NCBI GenBank assembly: GCA_030583925.1
Contig: CP129482.1
Span: 1-64,000, forward strand
From: Anaerolineales bacterium
Lineage (GTDB): Bacteria > Chloroflexota > Anaerolineae > Anaerolineales > Villigracilaceae
Reading direction: 5' to 3'
Length of the DNA stretch: 64,000 bases
Shown here: positions 7,359 through 15,422 of the stretch, piece after piece
Layout of the letters: each line of letters opens with the position of its first letter
Numbering within the stretch: position 1 is the stretch's first letter
The notes under the pieces: model-generated
What the model saw: the letters and a program-made list of their open reading frames with translations, nothing else
Told to the model about the DNA's origin: nothing
Databases searched by the model: none
Position numbers and translations under genes: made by a program

Positions 7359-8306
7359 TTAGCTCACATGCGCCAAGCGCGGGTCGAGCGCGTCGCGCAG
7401 ACCGTCGCCCAATAAATTGAACGCAAGCACCGTCAGCATGATCGCCAGACCGGGGAAGAACACAAGATGAGGCGCGGTGAACACTTGATTGCGTTCTGCG
7501 CCAAGCATGGCTCCCCATTCCGGCGTTGGGGGTTGCGCGCCAAGCCCAAGGAAGGAAAGAGCGGCAGAATCCAAGATGGCGGTGGCAATTCCCAAGGTCC
7601 CCTGCACGATGAGCGGAGTCAATGCGTTGGGAAGGATCCGCTTAAACAGGATTTCATAGGTGTTGCCGCCGAGCGAACGCGTTGCCGAGACGTAATCGGT
7701 CTCGCGGATGGAAAGCACGCTTCCGCGCACGACGCGCGCGTACGCAGGGATGGAGACAATACCGATCGCTATCAACGCATTGATCAGCCCGGGACCGAGG
7801 ACGGTCACGATGGCGATCGCGAGCAATAGCGACGGAAACGCCAATAAAACATCCATCACGCGCATGATCGCGTTGTCCACCCATCCGCCGAGATAGCCAG
7901 CGAGCGAACCGAGGACCGTGCCGATGATGATCGCAAACGTTACGGTAGCCAACCCGATCACGAGGCTGAGCCGCGCGCCATAGAGCAAGCGGCTGAATTC
8001 GTCGCGGATGACGCCATCCAAGCCCAAAATATGTTGAGGTTGGTCGGCAGGACATCCAAACGCGTGGATACAAGGCGGTTGGCGTTTTGTAACATCAGAA
8101 GGATAATCCTTGATGTCCAGCATGGATTTCGTTGGGTCGTAAGGGGCAAGCCAGTGCGCGGTTAACGCGATAATGATCAATATCCCGAGGATGGTCATGC
8201 CGAGTACCGCAGATTTGCGGCGGAACAGCCGCTTGCGGGTTACGCTCCACAGGCTGACGGAATCTAGTGAGGCATCGGTGTCTAATTTTGCAATAGCAGT
8301 TTGCAT
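7359..8306 (-). CDS. ABC importer permease, DppC/OppC type
   Basis: The second inner-membrane subunit of a peptide/nickel-type ABC importer. The N-terminus has a short cytoplasmic segment, then a first membrane helix (AVLGMTILGILIIIALTAHW) and a periplasmic part beginning APYDPT. The binding-protein-dependent transport domain follows, with the EAA-loop region around VSATRSLGGNTYEILFKRILPN that docks the ATPase. ATG at 8306 is chosen; a TTG at 8312 would overlap the stop of the upstream permease. The two permease genes are thus effectively contiguous and translationally coupled. No ATPase genes (DppD/DppF) follow before the terminator, so they must be supplied from elsewhere. Confidence 0.9.
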   Translation of the reverse strand: MQTAIAKLDTDASLDSVSLWSVTRKRLFRRKSAVLGMTILGILIIIALTAHWLAPYDPTKSMLDIKDYPSDVTKRQPPCIHAFGCPADQPQHILGLDGVIRDEFSRLLYGARLSLVIGLATVTFAIIIGTVLGSLAGYLGGWVDNAIMRVMDVLLAFPSLLLAIAIVTVLGPGLINALIAIGIVSIPAYARVVRGSVLSIRETDYVSATRSLGGNTYEILFKRILPNALTPLIVQGTLGIATAILDSAALSFLGLGAQPPTPEWGAMLGAERNQVFTAPHLVFFPGLAIMLTVLAFNLLGDGLRDALDPRLAHVS

Positions 8307-8308
8307 GG

Positions 8309-9388
8309 TCAACTCAATCGAATGCGCGGGTCAAGGTAGGCGTACGAAATATCCACAAGCAGGTTTACGATAACGAAGATGATCGCGATTACGACGGTAA
8401 ACGCCTGAACAATTCCGTAATCGCGGGCGGTGATCGCCTCATAGAGAATTCGTCCCATGCCGCTTAGGTTGAAGACGGTTTCGGTTAGTACCGCGCCGCC
8501 CAGCAACCCTCCCAGTGAAAGACCGATGATGGTGACGAGCGGAAGCAACGCGTTTCGGAAAGCGTGCTTCATGACAACCGCTCTTTGTCTCAACCCTTTG
8601 GCGCGCGCAGTGCGGATGTAATCCTGTCCCAGCACTTCCAGCATCGCCGAACGCGACATGCGAGCGATCAATGCCATTGGGATGGTGGATAGGGCGACGG
8701 CAGGCAGGATCATGTGCTTCACGGCATCCTTGAACACTTCCCAATCACCGGCAAGAATGCTGTTTAAGATGTTCATGCGCGCGATGAAGTCTGCCGCGTT
8801 GTATCCAAACGTGCCTTTGGTTAATTGCAGATTCCAAACCTCAAAGAACGGATCGGGAATCAAGCCGGGCGAAAGGCGCCCGGAAGGCGGTAGTTGAAAG
8901 ATCGTATCTTTTAATGATAACGAGAAAAAATATGCCAGCATTAGACCCAGCCAGAATACCGGCATGGAAACGCCAATGTTTGCCCACAACATCGTAACGA
9001 CATCCACCCATGAATTATGACGGACGGCTGAAAGAATGCCGAGCGGAATCCCTACAAGGATGCTGATGGATAATGCCGCAATGCTCAATTCAATGGTAAT
9101 GGGCAGGCGTTGCATAAGGATTTCAGTGACCGGCAGAGAGTATCGGAAGGATCTGCCGAAGTCGCCTTGAAGAATCTCCCCCATGTAAACAACGAATTGG
9201 ACCGGGATGGGCTTATTCAACCCGTGACGTTCGAGAAACTGATCGCAAACTTCATCCGTCGCTTTCTCGCCCAGCATAGCGCGGCACGGATCGCTTGGAA
9301 TCAGGCGCGCCAGTGAGAATGTGGCGAATAAAATGCCGACGAGTACGGGAATGCTGAGAAGGATTCGGCGCAGGATGTAGGTTGTCAT
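8309..9388 (-). CDS. ABC importer permease, DppB/OppB type
   Basis: A 359-aa membrane subunit that starts with the characteristic TTYILRRILLSIPVLVGI segment and continues with the DppB-type periplasmic region. Several hydrophobic segments follow, and the EAA-loop region (TARAKGLRQRAVVMKHAFRN) contacts the ATPase. It is slightly long for the family because of a segment between two helices (about residues 165-215) that contains LPPSGRLSPG. Together with the DppC-type partner it forms the channel for peptides or another solute chosen by the binding protein encoded just upstream. A perfect hairpin lies between the binding-protein gene and this gene. Confidence 0.92.
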   Translation of the reverse strand: MTTYILRRILLSIPVLVGILFATFSLARLIPSDPCRAMLGEKATDEVCDQFLERHGLNKPIPVQFVVYMGEILQGDFGRSFRYSLPVTEILMQRLPITIELSIAALSISILVGIPLGILSAVRHNSWVDVVTMLWANIGVSMPVFWLGLMLAYFFSLSLKDTIFQLPPSGRLSPGLIPDPFFEVWNLQLTKGTFGYNAADFIARMNILNSILAGDWEVFKDAVKHMILPAVALSTIPMALIARMSRSAMLEVLGQDYIRTARAKGLRQRAVVMKHAFRNALLPLVTIIGLSLGGLLGGAVLTETVFNLSGMGRILYEAITARDYGIVQAFTVVIAIIFVIVNLLVDISYAYLDPRIRLS

Positions 9389-9398
9389 TGGAATTTTT

Positions 9399-9435
9399 TA
9401 CATCCCCGGCAAGTGAGATCCCTGCCGGGGATGTA
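9399..9435. repeat. Intercistronic hairpin between binding protein and permease genes
   Basis: TACATCCCCGGCA (9399-9411) is perfectly complementary to TGCCGGGGATGTA (9423-9435) around an 11-base loop. On the minus strand the stem is followed by A-rich sequence, not T, so it is more likely an mRNA-stabilising or partial-stop hairpin. Such hairpins commonly raise binding-protein levels above permease levels. Confidence 0.75.
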
Positions 9436-9463
9436 TTTCTATAATTGGATCGGTGAGTCAGGC

Positions 9464-11191
9464 TTACTGCGGGGCGTTGAGGAATTGACCGAACAGATAT
9501 GTCCAGTATTCGAACGCACCGGTGTTGCCCTTGTGGAGCGGGTTCGCCGCGTCCCATTGTACAGCGTAGGACATCACCACATCGTTGGCGTCGAGCGCGG
9601 AGCCATCGTGGAAGGTTACGCCCTGGCGCAGGTGGAAGGTCCACTCGGTCAGGTCGGCGCTCGCTTCATAGGATTCAGCCAAGCCGCCGGTTTCGGTGGC
9701 GGTGCCGCCGATTTCGTAGGACAGCAGAGGCTCAGTCACCTGCTCGCAAGCGCGCAGGGATTCGCCGTCGGTTTCATCCGCGCAGTAAAGCGAGATGGGC
9801 TCGGCATTTTGCATCCAAACGAAGGTGTCTTGTCCGGGGATGCCCATCACCGCGAAGATTTCGGTGCTGAGCGGGCTGGCGTGCGCGCCTTCAACCGTGG
9901 CTTTATACGCCGCGGCATTACCGCCATGCGCGACGGGGATCATCGGCACGTGCAGTTTGATCGCGTTGTTCGCGGCTTCGTAGAAGGGCTCGCGCGCGGC
10001 TTCATCAGCCAGTTGCGCGCCTTGGGCGAGATTATCGGTGATATCGGCGAAGGGTTTGCCGAACGAATCGAAGGCGGCGGCGCTGAAGTGCGCGTCGAGG
10101 AAGTTCACCACATCCGGGAAGTCGGCGCCCCAACCCAACAGCCACAGACCGTCGAGTGAGCCGGAGTTCGCCGCGTCAATGAACGCGCCGGATTCCATCA
10201 CGTTAATTTCGACCGTCACGCCTAGGTTTTCCTTCAACTGCGCCTGAATGTCCTGCGCCACAACGCTCGGGTCGGGCAGGTAACCGCGCACGACATCGCG
10301 GTAATGCAGTTTGATGGTGGGGAAGGGGTTGGATGCGCCATAGCCAGCCTGTTCGAGCAGGGCTTTGGCGGCGTCCACGTTGAAGTCGTACCATGACTCA
10401 CCGGCACAGCCGTTCGGGATGGCGCAAGGCGTAAAGTGTGAAGCGACTTCGGATCCGGGGGGATAGAAGCGATCCACGATGCGTTGGCGGTCAACCGCCT
10501 GCGCAAACGCCTGGCGCACCAGTTCATTATCGAACGGCGCGATCGTATTGGTCATGCCGATGTACATGACGTTCAACGCTTGGCGGGGGAATAGTTTCAG
10601 GTTGGCATCGCTTGTGACCGTGTCGAAATCATCCGGTCCAACGTTATCAATGCCGTCTACGCTGCCAGATTGGAGCTCAAGCAAGCGCTGGGCAGATTCC
10701 GTGCCCCAGCGGAACACGAGCGTCTGGCTCTTGGCAGGCTCGCCCCAGTAATTGTCGTTGCGGGTGAACACGATCTGATTGCCGCGGTCCCACGATTCGA
10801 TCATGTACGGACCGGTGCCGATCGGGTGTTCGAGCAATTCGCCGGTTCCGCCAGTGGATTCAAGATATTCACTCGGCTGGATTCCAAGCGACGAGAACGC
10901 CACTTTCGCAGGGACGGCTGGATCGGGAGCGCACAGCGTGAGCTTCACCGTGAATTCATCCACCGCTTCGATGGATTTCATGCCGCCGCCGTAATCACAG
11001 CTCGGGGCTTCCACTTTCATGCCTTCGTAAGGGGCTGCGGGGGCTTCGGTTGCGGGGGCTTCCGTAGCCGGCGCCTCGGTTGCCGGCGCTTCGGTCGCGG
11101 CGGGAACTTCGGTCGCCGCAGGTCCGCATGCCGCAAGGATCATGCTCGCGAGAACGAGCAATGCTAGTACATGTAACAGGTTTCGTTTCAC
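9464..11191 (-). CDS. Solute-binding lipoprotein, SBP family 5, apparently circularly permuted
   Basis: A secreted lipoprotein: signal peptide, lipobox ILAAC with Cys22, then a low-complexity ATEAP-repeat linker to about residue 53. GTG at 11191 is the start, with GGAGGAG upstream. The mature part resembles peptide-binding proteins but in rotated order. It opens at about residue 74 with IEAVDEFTVKLTL and GTGPYMIESW (125-134), which normally follow the first 120-150 residues. It continues through GWGADFPDVVNFLD (353-366), normally near the C-terminus. It then ends with CEQVTEPLLSYE (482-493) and WTFHLRQGVTFHDG (517-530), which normally sit near the N-terminus. All segments are present once, so this looks like a circular permutation with intact fold parts. 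It should feed the two permeases downstream. The ligand cannot be read. Confidence 0.85.
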   Translation of the reverse strand: MKRNLLHVLALLVLASMILAACGPAATEVPAATEAPATEAPATEAPATEAPAAPYEGMKVEAPSCDYGGGMKSIEAVDEFTVKLTLCAPDPAVPAKVAFSSLGIQPSEYLESTGGTGELLEHPIGTGPYMIESWDRGNQIVFTRNDNYWGEPAKSQTLVFRWGTESAQRLLELQSGSVDGIDNVGPDDFDTVTSDANLKLFPRQALNVMYIGMTNTIAPFDNELVRQAFAQAVDRQRIVDRFYPPGSEVASHFTPCAIPNGCAGESWYDFNVDAAKALLEQAGYGASNPFPTIKLHYRDVVRGYLPDPSVVAQDIQAQLKENLGVTVEINVMESGAFIDAANSGSLDGLWLLGWGADFPDVVNFLDAHFSAAAFDSFGKPFADITDNLAQGAQLADEAAREPFYEAANNAIKLHVPMIPVAHGGNAAAYKATVEGAHASPLSTEIFAVMGIPGQDTFVWMQNAEPISLYCADETDGESLRACEQVTEPLLSYEIGGTATETGGLAESYEASADLTEWTFHLRQGVTFHDGSALDANDVVMSYAVQWDAANPLHKGNTGAFEYWTYLFGQFLNAPQ

Positions 11192-11313
11192 GTTTCTCCT
11201 CCTAGAGAAATATAGTTTGGATTCTTTTCGTACGGGGAGTTAAGCGGATATAAATTACTTTGAGAGGCGTGCCTCCTTCCGGGTAATGGGCAGATTATAC
11301 AGCAAAAGGAAAT

Positions 11314-12429
11314 TTAGTAAACAGGCAACGGAGCGCCCAAGCCATTTAACGCTACTTGAGAGGGGTTTTTATGCCATAGACCTGGCGTTTTTGCCCCGCA
11401 TTTTTGGCATTTCCCGTCGCCGGTAACGTGATATTCTTGAATGATGTAGCCCCGTCGTTTGACTAAGCGGAAGTTGCACTCCGGGCAAAACGTATCTTCA
11501 TACTCTTCCACCTGCCCCGGTAGATTCCCTGCGTACACAAATCGCAGACCCGCTTCGCGTCCGATCTCCGCCGCGCGCAGGAGAGTCTTGGCGTCTGTGT
11601 TATCGGGGTCGGTCATCTTGTAATCTTTGTGGAACGCGGTTACATGCCAGGGGATGTCTCCTGAAACGCCCGCGATGAAGCGCGCCGCGTCCCACAACTC
11701 TTCGTTTGAATCGTTGAAGCCGGGAATGGTCAGCGTGACGATTTCCACCCACAGACCCATTTCATGTGCGCGCTTGATTCCATCCAGTGTGTTTTGCAGA
11801 ACGCCGCCGAGTTTACGATAATTCTTATCCTGCATACACTTCAAATCTACTTTATACGCAGAGATGTACGGTCTGATGTATTCCATCACTTCGGGAGTGT
11901 TATTTCCGTTCGAGACGTACGCGCACATCAGCCCCGCTTTCTTCGCCTCTTTGAAAATCTCCACTGCCCACTCACTCGTGATCAACGGCTCGTTATAGGA
12001 AGAGACAACGATCGAAGCCTTCGTTTTTCTGGCGTAGTCCACCATCCCTTGTGGAGAAATCTTGCGGATGTAATTGATCGATTCGTCCGACGATGGGTCG
12101 CGCATGGCTTGGGAGGTCAGCCAGTTCTGGCAATAACCGCAATGGAAGTCGCAACCAAGCATCCCAAACGTCAACGCGTTGACGCTGGGCAAAACATGGA
12201 AGAACGGTTTCTTTTCCACGGGGTCGCTTTGAAGGGCGGCGACATATCCATGCGGCACGCGCAACTCTCCCCGTCGGTTGAAGCGCACCTGACAAATCCC
12301 GCGCCTGCCCTCGCGGATCACACAGCGATGTCCGCAAGCGAAACATCGCACTTCATCGTTGGGAAGTTTTTCATACAGTTCCCCCGTCGCCGTTAATTGA
12401 TCGAGAACATCGCCAATCGAGCCGGGCAT
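11314..12429 (-). CDS. AmmeMemoRadiSam-type radical SAM protein
   Basis: A radical SAM enzyme with the CX3CX2C cluster motif CDFHCGYC (Cys94, Cys98, Cys101). It is related to pyruvate formate-lyase activating enzyme. An N-terminal Cys cluster (CFACGHRC, then GICQVR) and a C-terminal Cys-rich ribbon (CPECNFRL and CQKCG) frame the core. That is the pattern of the radical SAM member of the AmmeMemoRadiSam group, whose substrate is not established. PFFHVLP just before the core is typical. The partner genes (AMMECR1 and Memo-like) are not in this window. The ATG at 12429 is used; a GTG directly before it (12432) is an alternative. It is divergent from mobA, with about 30 bases between them. Confidence 0.85.
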   Translation of the reverse strand: MPGSIGDVLDQLTATGELYEKLPNDEVRCFACGHRCVIREGRRGICQVRFNRRGELRVPHGYVAALQSDPVEKKPFFHVLPSVNALTFGMLGCDFHCGYCQNWLTSQAMRDPSSDESINYIRKISPQGMVDYARKTKASIVVSSYNEPLITSEWAVEIFKEAKKAGLMCAYVSNGNNTPEVMEYIRPYISAYKVDLKCMQDKNYRKLGGVLQNTLDGIKRAHEMGLWVEIVTLTIPGFNDSNEELWDAARFIAGVSGDIPWHVTAFHKDYKMTDPDNTDAKTLLRAAEIGREAGLRFVYAGNLPGQVEEYEDTFCPECNFRLVKRRGYIIQEYHVTGDGKCQKCGAKTPGLWHKNPSQVALNGLGAPLPVY

Positions 12430-12448
12430 CACCTCTCGCTTTCACCTT

Positions 12449-12454
12449 TATAAT
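12449..12454 (+). promoter_or_regulatory. -10 box for a probably leaderless mobA transcript
   Basis: A perfect TATAAT lies six bases before the ATG at 12461. Transcription would start at or next to the A of the start codon, leaving no leader and no ribosome-binding site, and none is visible. Confidence 0.55.
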
Positions 12455-12460
12455 ACACCC

Positions 12461-13063
12461 ATGCTCACGGTTTGTATACAGGCTGGCGGCGAGTCTGCGC
12501 GCATGGGCGAAGACAAAGCGCTCAAAAAATTTCTTGGACGTCCATTGATCCAACGCGTGATCGAAAGACTCGCGCCCATTGCGGATGAACTGATCGTGAC
12601 GACCAACCGCCCCGCAGATTTCTCCTTCGTGGATGCACGCCTCATACCGGACCTCAAGCCGGGTCGCGGCGCCTTAGGCGGACTCTACACCGCGATCGCT
12701 TCCGCGTCGCATCCGCTTGTTGCTGTTATTGCCTGTGATCTGCCGTTTGCCAACGCTTCATTGATTGAAGCGTCAACCAAAATCATTGACGCTGAAAACG
12801 TTGACCTTGTCATCGCCAAAGGCGAGGAGGGGTATGAGCCGCTTCACGCCCTCTATCGCCGCGCGACTTGTTTGCCGGTAATTGAATCAGCGATCAATTC
12901 CGATGAGTGGCGGGTGGTTTCGTGGCTTCCGCAAGTCAATGTGCGCGTGTTGACCGCCAGCGAAATCAAATCCGCAGACCCGCGCGGTCTCGCGTTTTGG
13001 AACGTGAATACCCCCGAAGAGTTTGCCCAAGCGGAAGCGATCGCCAATAATCAAAATCCCTGA
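12461..13063 (+). CDS. mobA: Molybdenum cofactor guanylyltransferase (MobA family)
   Basis: A 200-aa nucleotidyltransferase. The N-terminal signature AGGESARMGEDKAL binds GTP; conserved LIPDLKPGRGALGGLYTA and ACDLPF (metal-binding Asp) follow in the usual order. MobA attaches GMP to molybdopterin to make the guanine dinucleotide form of the cofactor. A related alternative is a MobA-like nucleotidyltransferase acting on another cofactor. A molybdenum oxidoreductase gene is 3 kb downstream, but that family usually uses the simpler molybdopterin form, so a direct link is not certain. The stop codon lies inside a bidirectional terminator shared with the convergent uspA. Confidence 0.85.
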   Translation: MLTVCIQAGGESARMGEDKALKKFLGRPLIQRVIERLAPIADELIVTTNRPADFSFVDARLIPDLKPGRGALGGLYTAIASASHPLVAVIACDLPFANASLIEASTKIIDAENVDLVIAKGEEGYEPLHALYRRATCLPVIESAINSDEWRVVSWLPQVNVRVLTASEIKSADPRGLAFWNVNTPEEFAQAEAIANNQNP

Positions 13064-13087
13064 AGGTCAGAAGCCTTCAGGGATTTT
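13053..13087. terminator. Bidirectional terminator between mobA and uspA
   Basis: ATCCCTGAAGG (13056-13066) pairs with CCTTCAGGGAT (13074-13084), with AAAA before and TTTT after. It overlaps the mobA stop codon and lies five bases before the uspA stop, so it serves both convergent genes. Confidence 0.85.
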
Positions 13088-13091
13088 ATGT

Positions 13092-13514
13092 TTATCGGAC
13101 GATCAACACCGGGCAGGGCGCGTGCGAGACTACTTTTTGACTCGTACTGCCTAAAAGCAGACCTACCAATCTTCCCAACCCGCGCGAGCCCATTACGATC
13201 AAGTCGCTTTTTCTGTTGTTAGCGACTTCGATGATCGCCTCCGCCGGTTGACCTTCGAGGATTCCGCTTTGTATTTCGCACGGAACTTCGCCGATCTCTG
13301 CAACCGCATCGGCTAGGATTTTTTCCGCTTCGCCTTTGCGGGCGGTGATCGCGATCTGCATATTCGGCTCGCCCAAGTACATGGGGATTGGATCATAGAC
13401 CACGACAACCCGCAACTCCTGCGGCTTGATAGTACGGGCTAATTCAGCCGCTTTGCGCGTGGCTCGTAGAGCATGTTCCGAGCCGTCTACCGCCAGTAAG
13501 ATTCTTTCGAACAT
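13092..13514 (-). CDS. Universal stress protein, UspA family
   Basis: A single-domain UspA protein of 140 aa. The start MFERILLAVDGSEHA holds the first strand and the Asp of the nucleotide site. The ATP-binding signature near the C-terminus is complete: VMGSRGLGRLVGLLLGSTSQ matches the G-2X-G-9X-G-S/T pattern, followed by APCPVLIVR. It is therefore an ATP-binding type UspA, expected to be cytoplasmic and induced in stasis. AGAAAGGAG precedes the ATG, and a TATAGT box lies further upstream, so it has its own promoter divergent from the cysteine-desulfurase-like gene. Confidence 0.92.
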   Translation of the reverse strand: MFERILLAVDGSEHALRATRKAAELARTIKPQELRVVVVYDPIPMYLGEPNMQIAITARKGEAEKILADAVAEIGEVPCEIQSGILEGQPAEAIIEVANNRKSDLIVMGSRGLGRLVGLLLGSTSQKVVSHAPCPVLIVR

Positions 13515-13582
13515 GGTTTCTCCTTTCTCTACGGTACAATCACTATAGCATCTTCGTGTAAGATTCCTATAGGAGAATTTTT

Positions 13583-14845
13583 ATGTCACTCGATATATCC
13601 GCCGTTCGCGCGCAATTCCCCGCCTTGCAGCGCAAAGTCATATTTTTTGATAACCCCGGCGGGACGCAGATCGCTCGACCCAGCCTCGACCGTATCAATA
13701 AATATCTGGTCGAAAGCAATGCCAACCATGAAGGCGCGTTCGAAACGAGCATCCAATCGGACGCGGTCTTGGACGAGGCGCATCGCGCCATGGCGGACTT
13801 TTATAACGCCGCCTCTCCGCAAGAGATTGTTTTTGGCAATAACATGACCACCCTTACCCTCCATATCAGCCGTTCGATCTCGCGTGAATGGAAGGAAGGC
13901 GATGAGATTGTATTGACCAAGCTCGACCACGATGCCAACGTAACTCCGTGGATATTAGCCGCCCAAGATAAAGGAGTAAAAGTCAATTGGGTGGATTTCG
14001 ACGTCGAAGATGGGACGCTCAAACTTGGCGACCTACAAAAAACGCTGGAAAGAAAACCGAAATTGCTGGCGGTCGGTTATGCGTCGAATTCGCTTGGGAC
14101 AGTAAACCCGATTTCAAAAATTATCCAAATGGCGCACGACGCGGGAACGCAAGTGTATGTAGACGCCGTTCAATACGCTCCGCACGGTCCCATTGACGTG
14201 CAGAAACTGGACTGCGATTATTTGGTCTCATCGGCGTATAAATTTTTCGGTCCGCATGTGGGCATTTTATATGGCAAACAGGAATGGCTTGAAAAATTAT
14301 TTGCCTATAAAGTACGCCCCGCGACCAATCAACTACCGGGGAAATTTGAAACCGGCACCCAGAACCACGAAGGTATCGCTGGAGTCCTGGGCACTGTCGA
14401 ATACTTCGAATGGCTTGGCAGGGAGTTCGGAGGCGAGTTCGCGGCGGCGCTGGCGGGCGAGGGCTACGCGGGCAGGCAATTGGAACTCAGGAAGGCAATG
14501 TCAGCCATTCATGCGTATGAACTGGAACTAGCGGGCGCGCTTCTCTCCGCGCTCGAAGCGATCCCCGGCTTGCGGCTGTATGGGTTGACCGACGCGCGTC
14601 GTTTGAATGAGCGCGTCGCCACGTTTTCATTCCGTTTGAAAGATAAGCATCCCCGCGCGGTGGCGGAAAAATTAGCCAAAGAGGGAATTTACGTATGGGA
14701 TGGAAACTACTATGCGCTCAATGTATCGGAACGGCTAGGCGTGGAAGAGCATGGCGGCATGGTGCGTGTGGGCGCGGCGCATTACAACACGCTCGAAGAA
14801 GTGGCGCGCCTACAAGACGCTTTGGTAAAAATAGGAACCTCATAA
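13583..14845 (+). CDS. Cysteine desulfurase-like class V aminotransferase (TIGR01976-type)
   Basis: A 420-aa PLP enzyme. FFDNPGGTQ at the start is typical of the cysteine-desulfurase-like subfamily. His of LDHDAN stacks on PLP, Asp of YVDAVQYAPHG binds the PLP nitrogen, and Lys of SSAYKFFGPHVG forms the Schiff base. The C-terminal domain ends with HGGMVRVGAAHYNT. Members of this subfamily are annotated as cysteine desulfurase-like, but their substrates are mostly unproven; no obvious catalytic-Cys loop of IscS type stands out to me. TATAGGAG precedes the ATG. It stands alone, between uspA and marR. Confidence 0.85.
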   Translation: MSLDISAVRAQFPALQRKVIFFDNPGGTQIARPSLDRINKYLVESNANHEGAFETSIQSDAVLDEAHRAMADFYNAASPQEIVFGNNMTTLTLHISRSISREWKEGDEIVLTKLDHDANVTPWILAAQDKGVKVNWVDFDVEDGTLKLGDLQKTLERKPKLLAVGYASNSLGTVNPISKIIQMAHDAGTQVYVDAVQYAPHGPIDVQKLDCDYLVSSAYKFFGPHVGILYGKQEWLEKLFAYKVRPATNQLPGKFETGTQNHEGIAGVLGTVEYFEWLGREFGGEFAAALAGEGYAGRQLELRKAMSAIHAYELELAGALLSALEAIPGLRLYGLTDARRLNERVATFSFRLKDKHPRAVAEKLAKEGIYVWDGNYYALNVSERLGVEEHGGMVRVGAAHYNTLEEVARLQDALVKIGTS

Positions 14846-14855
14846 AGAAATTGCT

Positions 14856-15284
14856 CTATGATTGATCCGCGCCGTTGACTTGATCGCCTGATAATCGTTC
14901 GATCAAATTCCGAAGTTCGGGCAGCATACGGCGTAGTTCTTCTTTATGGGTGGATGATAATCGTTCAAGAAGCCTTGAACCCTGCGGAGAAAGCGTCACA
15001 TAGACTTGCCGCCGGTCGGCGCGCGACGGTTCGCGCTTAAGCAGTCCTTGCGCCATGAGCCGGTCAACCAAACCAACCGCGCTGTGATGGCGGATTTGCA
15101 TCCGTTCGGCTAGTTCTTTGATGGTGAGTTTGTTCTGCGCGGCTTTGATGGCTAACAATGCCTGATGCTGTTGAGGCGTCAGTCCCGCTGATTGAGCCGC
15201 CTCCTCGCTGAAACGCAGGAATTGTCTCATCGCGTAACGGAAAGCCGCCAGAGTTTCATATTCTGTTTTCGTAATGCGCGGCAT
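14856..15284 (-). CDS. MarR-family transcriptional regulator
   Basis: A 142-aa winged-helix regulator. The start at 15284 is preferred because GAGGAGG lies directly upstream; the frame extends to 15323. The DNA-binding core reads LTIKELAERMQIRHHSAVGL (recognition helix), then LVDRLMAQGLLKRE and the wing with DRRQVYVTLS. Dimerising helices flank it. The gene is divergent from the cytochrome b/Mo oxidoreductase gene, and a palindromic operator lies between them overlapping both promoters. Self-repression and control of the Mo enzyme are the natural inference. The ligand is unknown. A few bases separate its stop from that of the convergent cysteine-desulfurase-like gene. Confidence 0.9.
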   Translation of the reverse strand: MPRITKTEYETLAAFRYAMRQFLRFSEEAAQSAGLTPQQHQALLAIKAAQNKLTIKELAERMQIRHHSAVGLVDRLMAQGLLKREPSRADRRQVYVTLSPQGSRLLERLSSTHKEELRRMLPELRNLIERLSGDQVNGADQS

Positions 15285-15326
15285 TGCGCCTCCTCGTCTC
15301 TCATGTGAAAATAAGATTTCCATTGA

Positions 15327-15351
15327 ATTATATCGTAATACGATATATAAT
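15327..15351. promoter_or_regulatory. MarR operator between two divergent -10 boxes
   Basis: A palindrome with 9-base arms (15329-15337 and 15339-15347, core ATATCGTA-A-TACGATAT) has the size of a MarR dimer site. TATAAT reads on the plus strand at 15346-15351 (toward the Mo oxidoreductase) and on the minus strand at 15332-15327 (toward marR). A bound dimer would cover both. Confidence 0.8.
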
Positions 15352-15422
15352 GCCGCGAGATATTAGGCGCTATCGGATCAACGGGGATTTCAAGCCGCCT
15401 TTAAGTTCAGAATGGAGTATCA

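Noticed and set aside
13583-14845. Calling the class V aminotransferase a true IscS/SufS cysteine desulfurase
   Set aside because: It fits the cysteine-desulfurase-like subfamily; I cannot see the catalytic-Cys loop, and no iron-sulfur assembly genes are adjacent.
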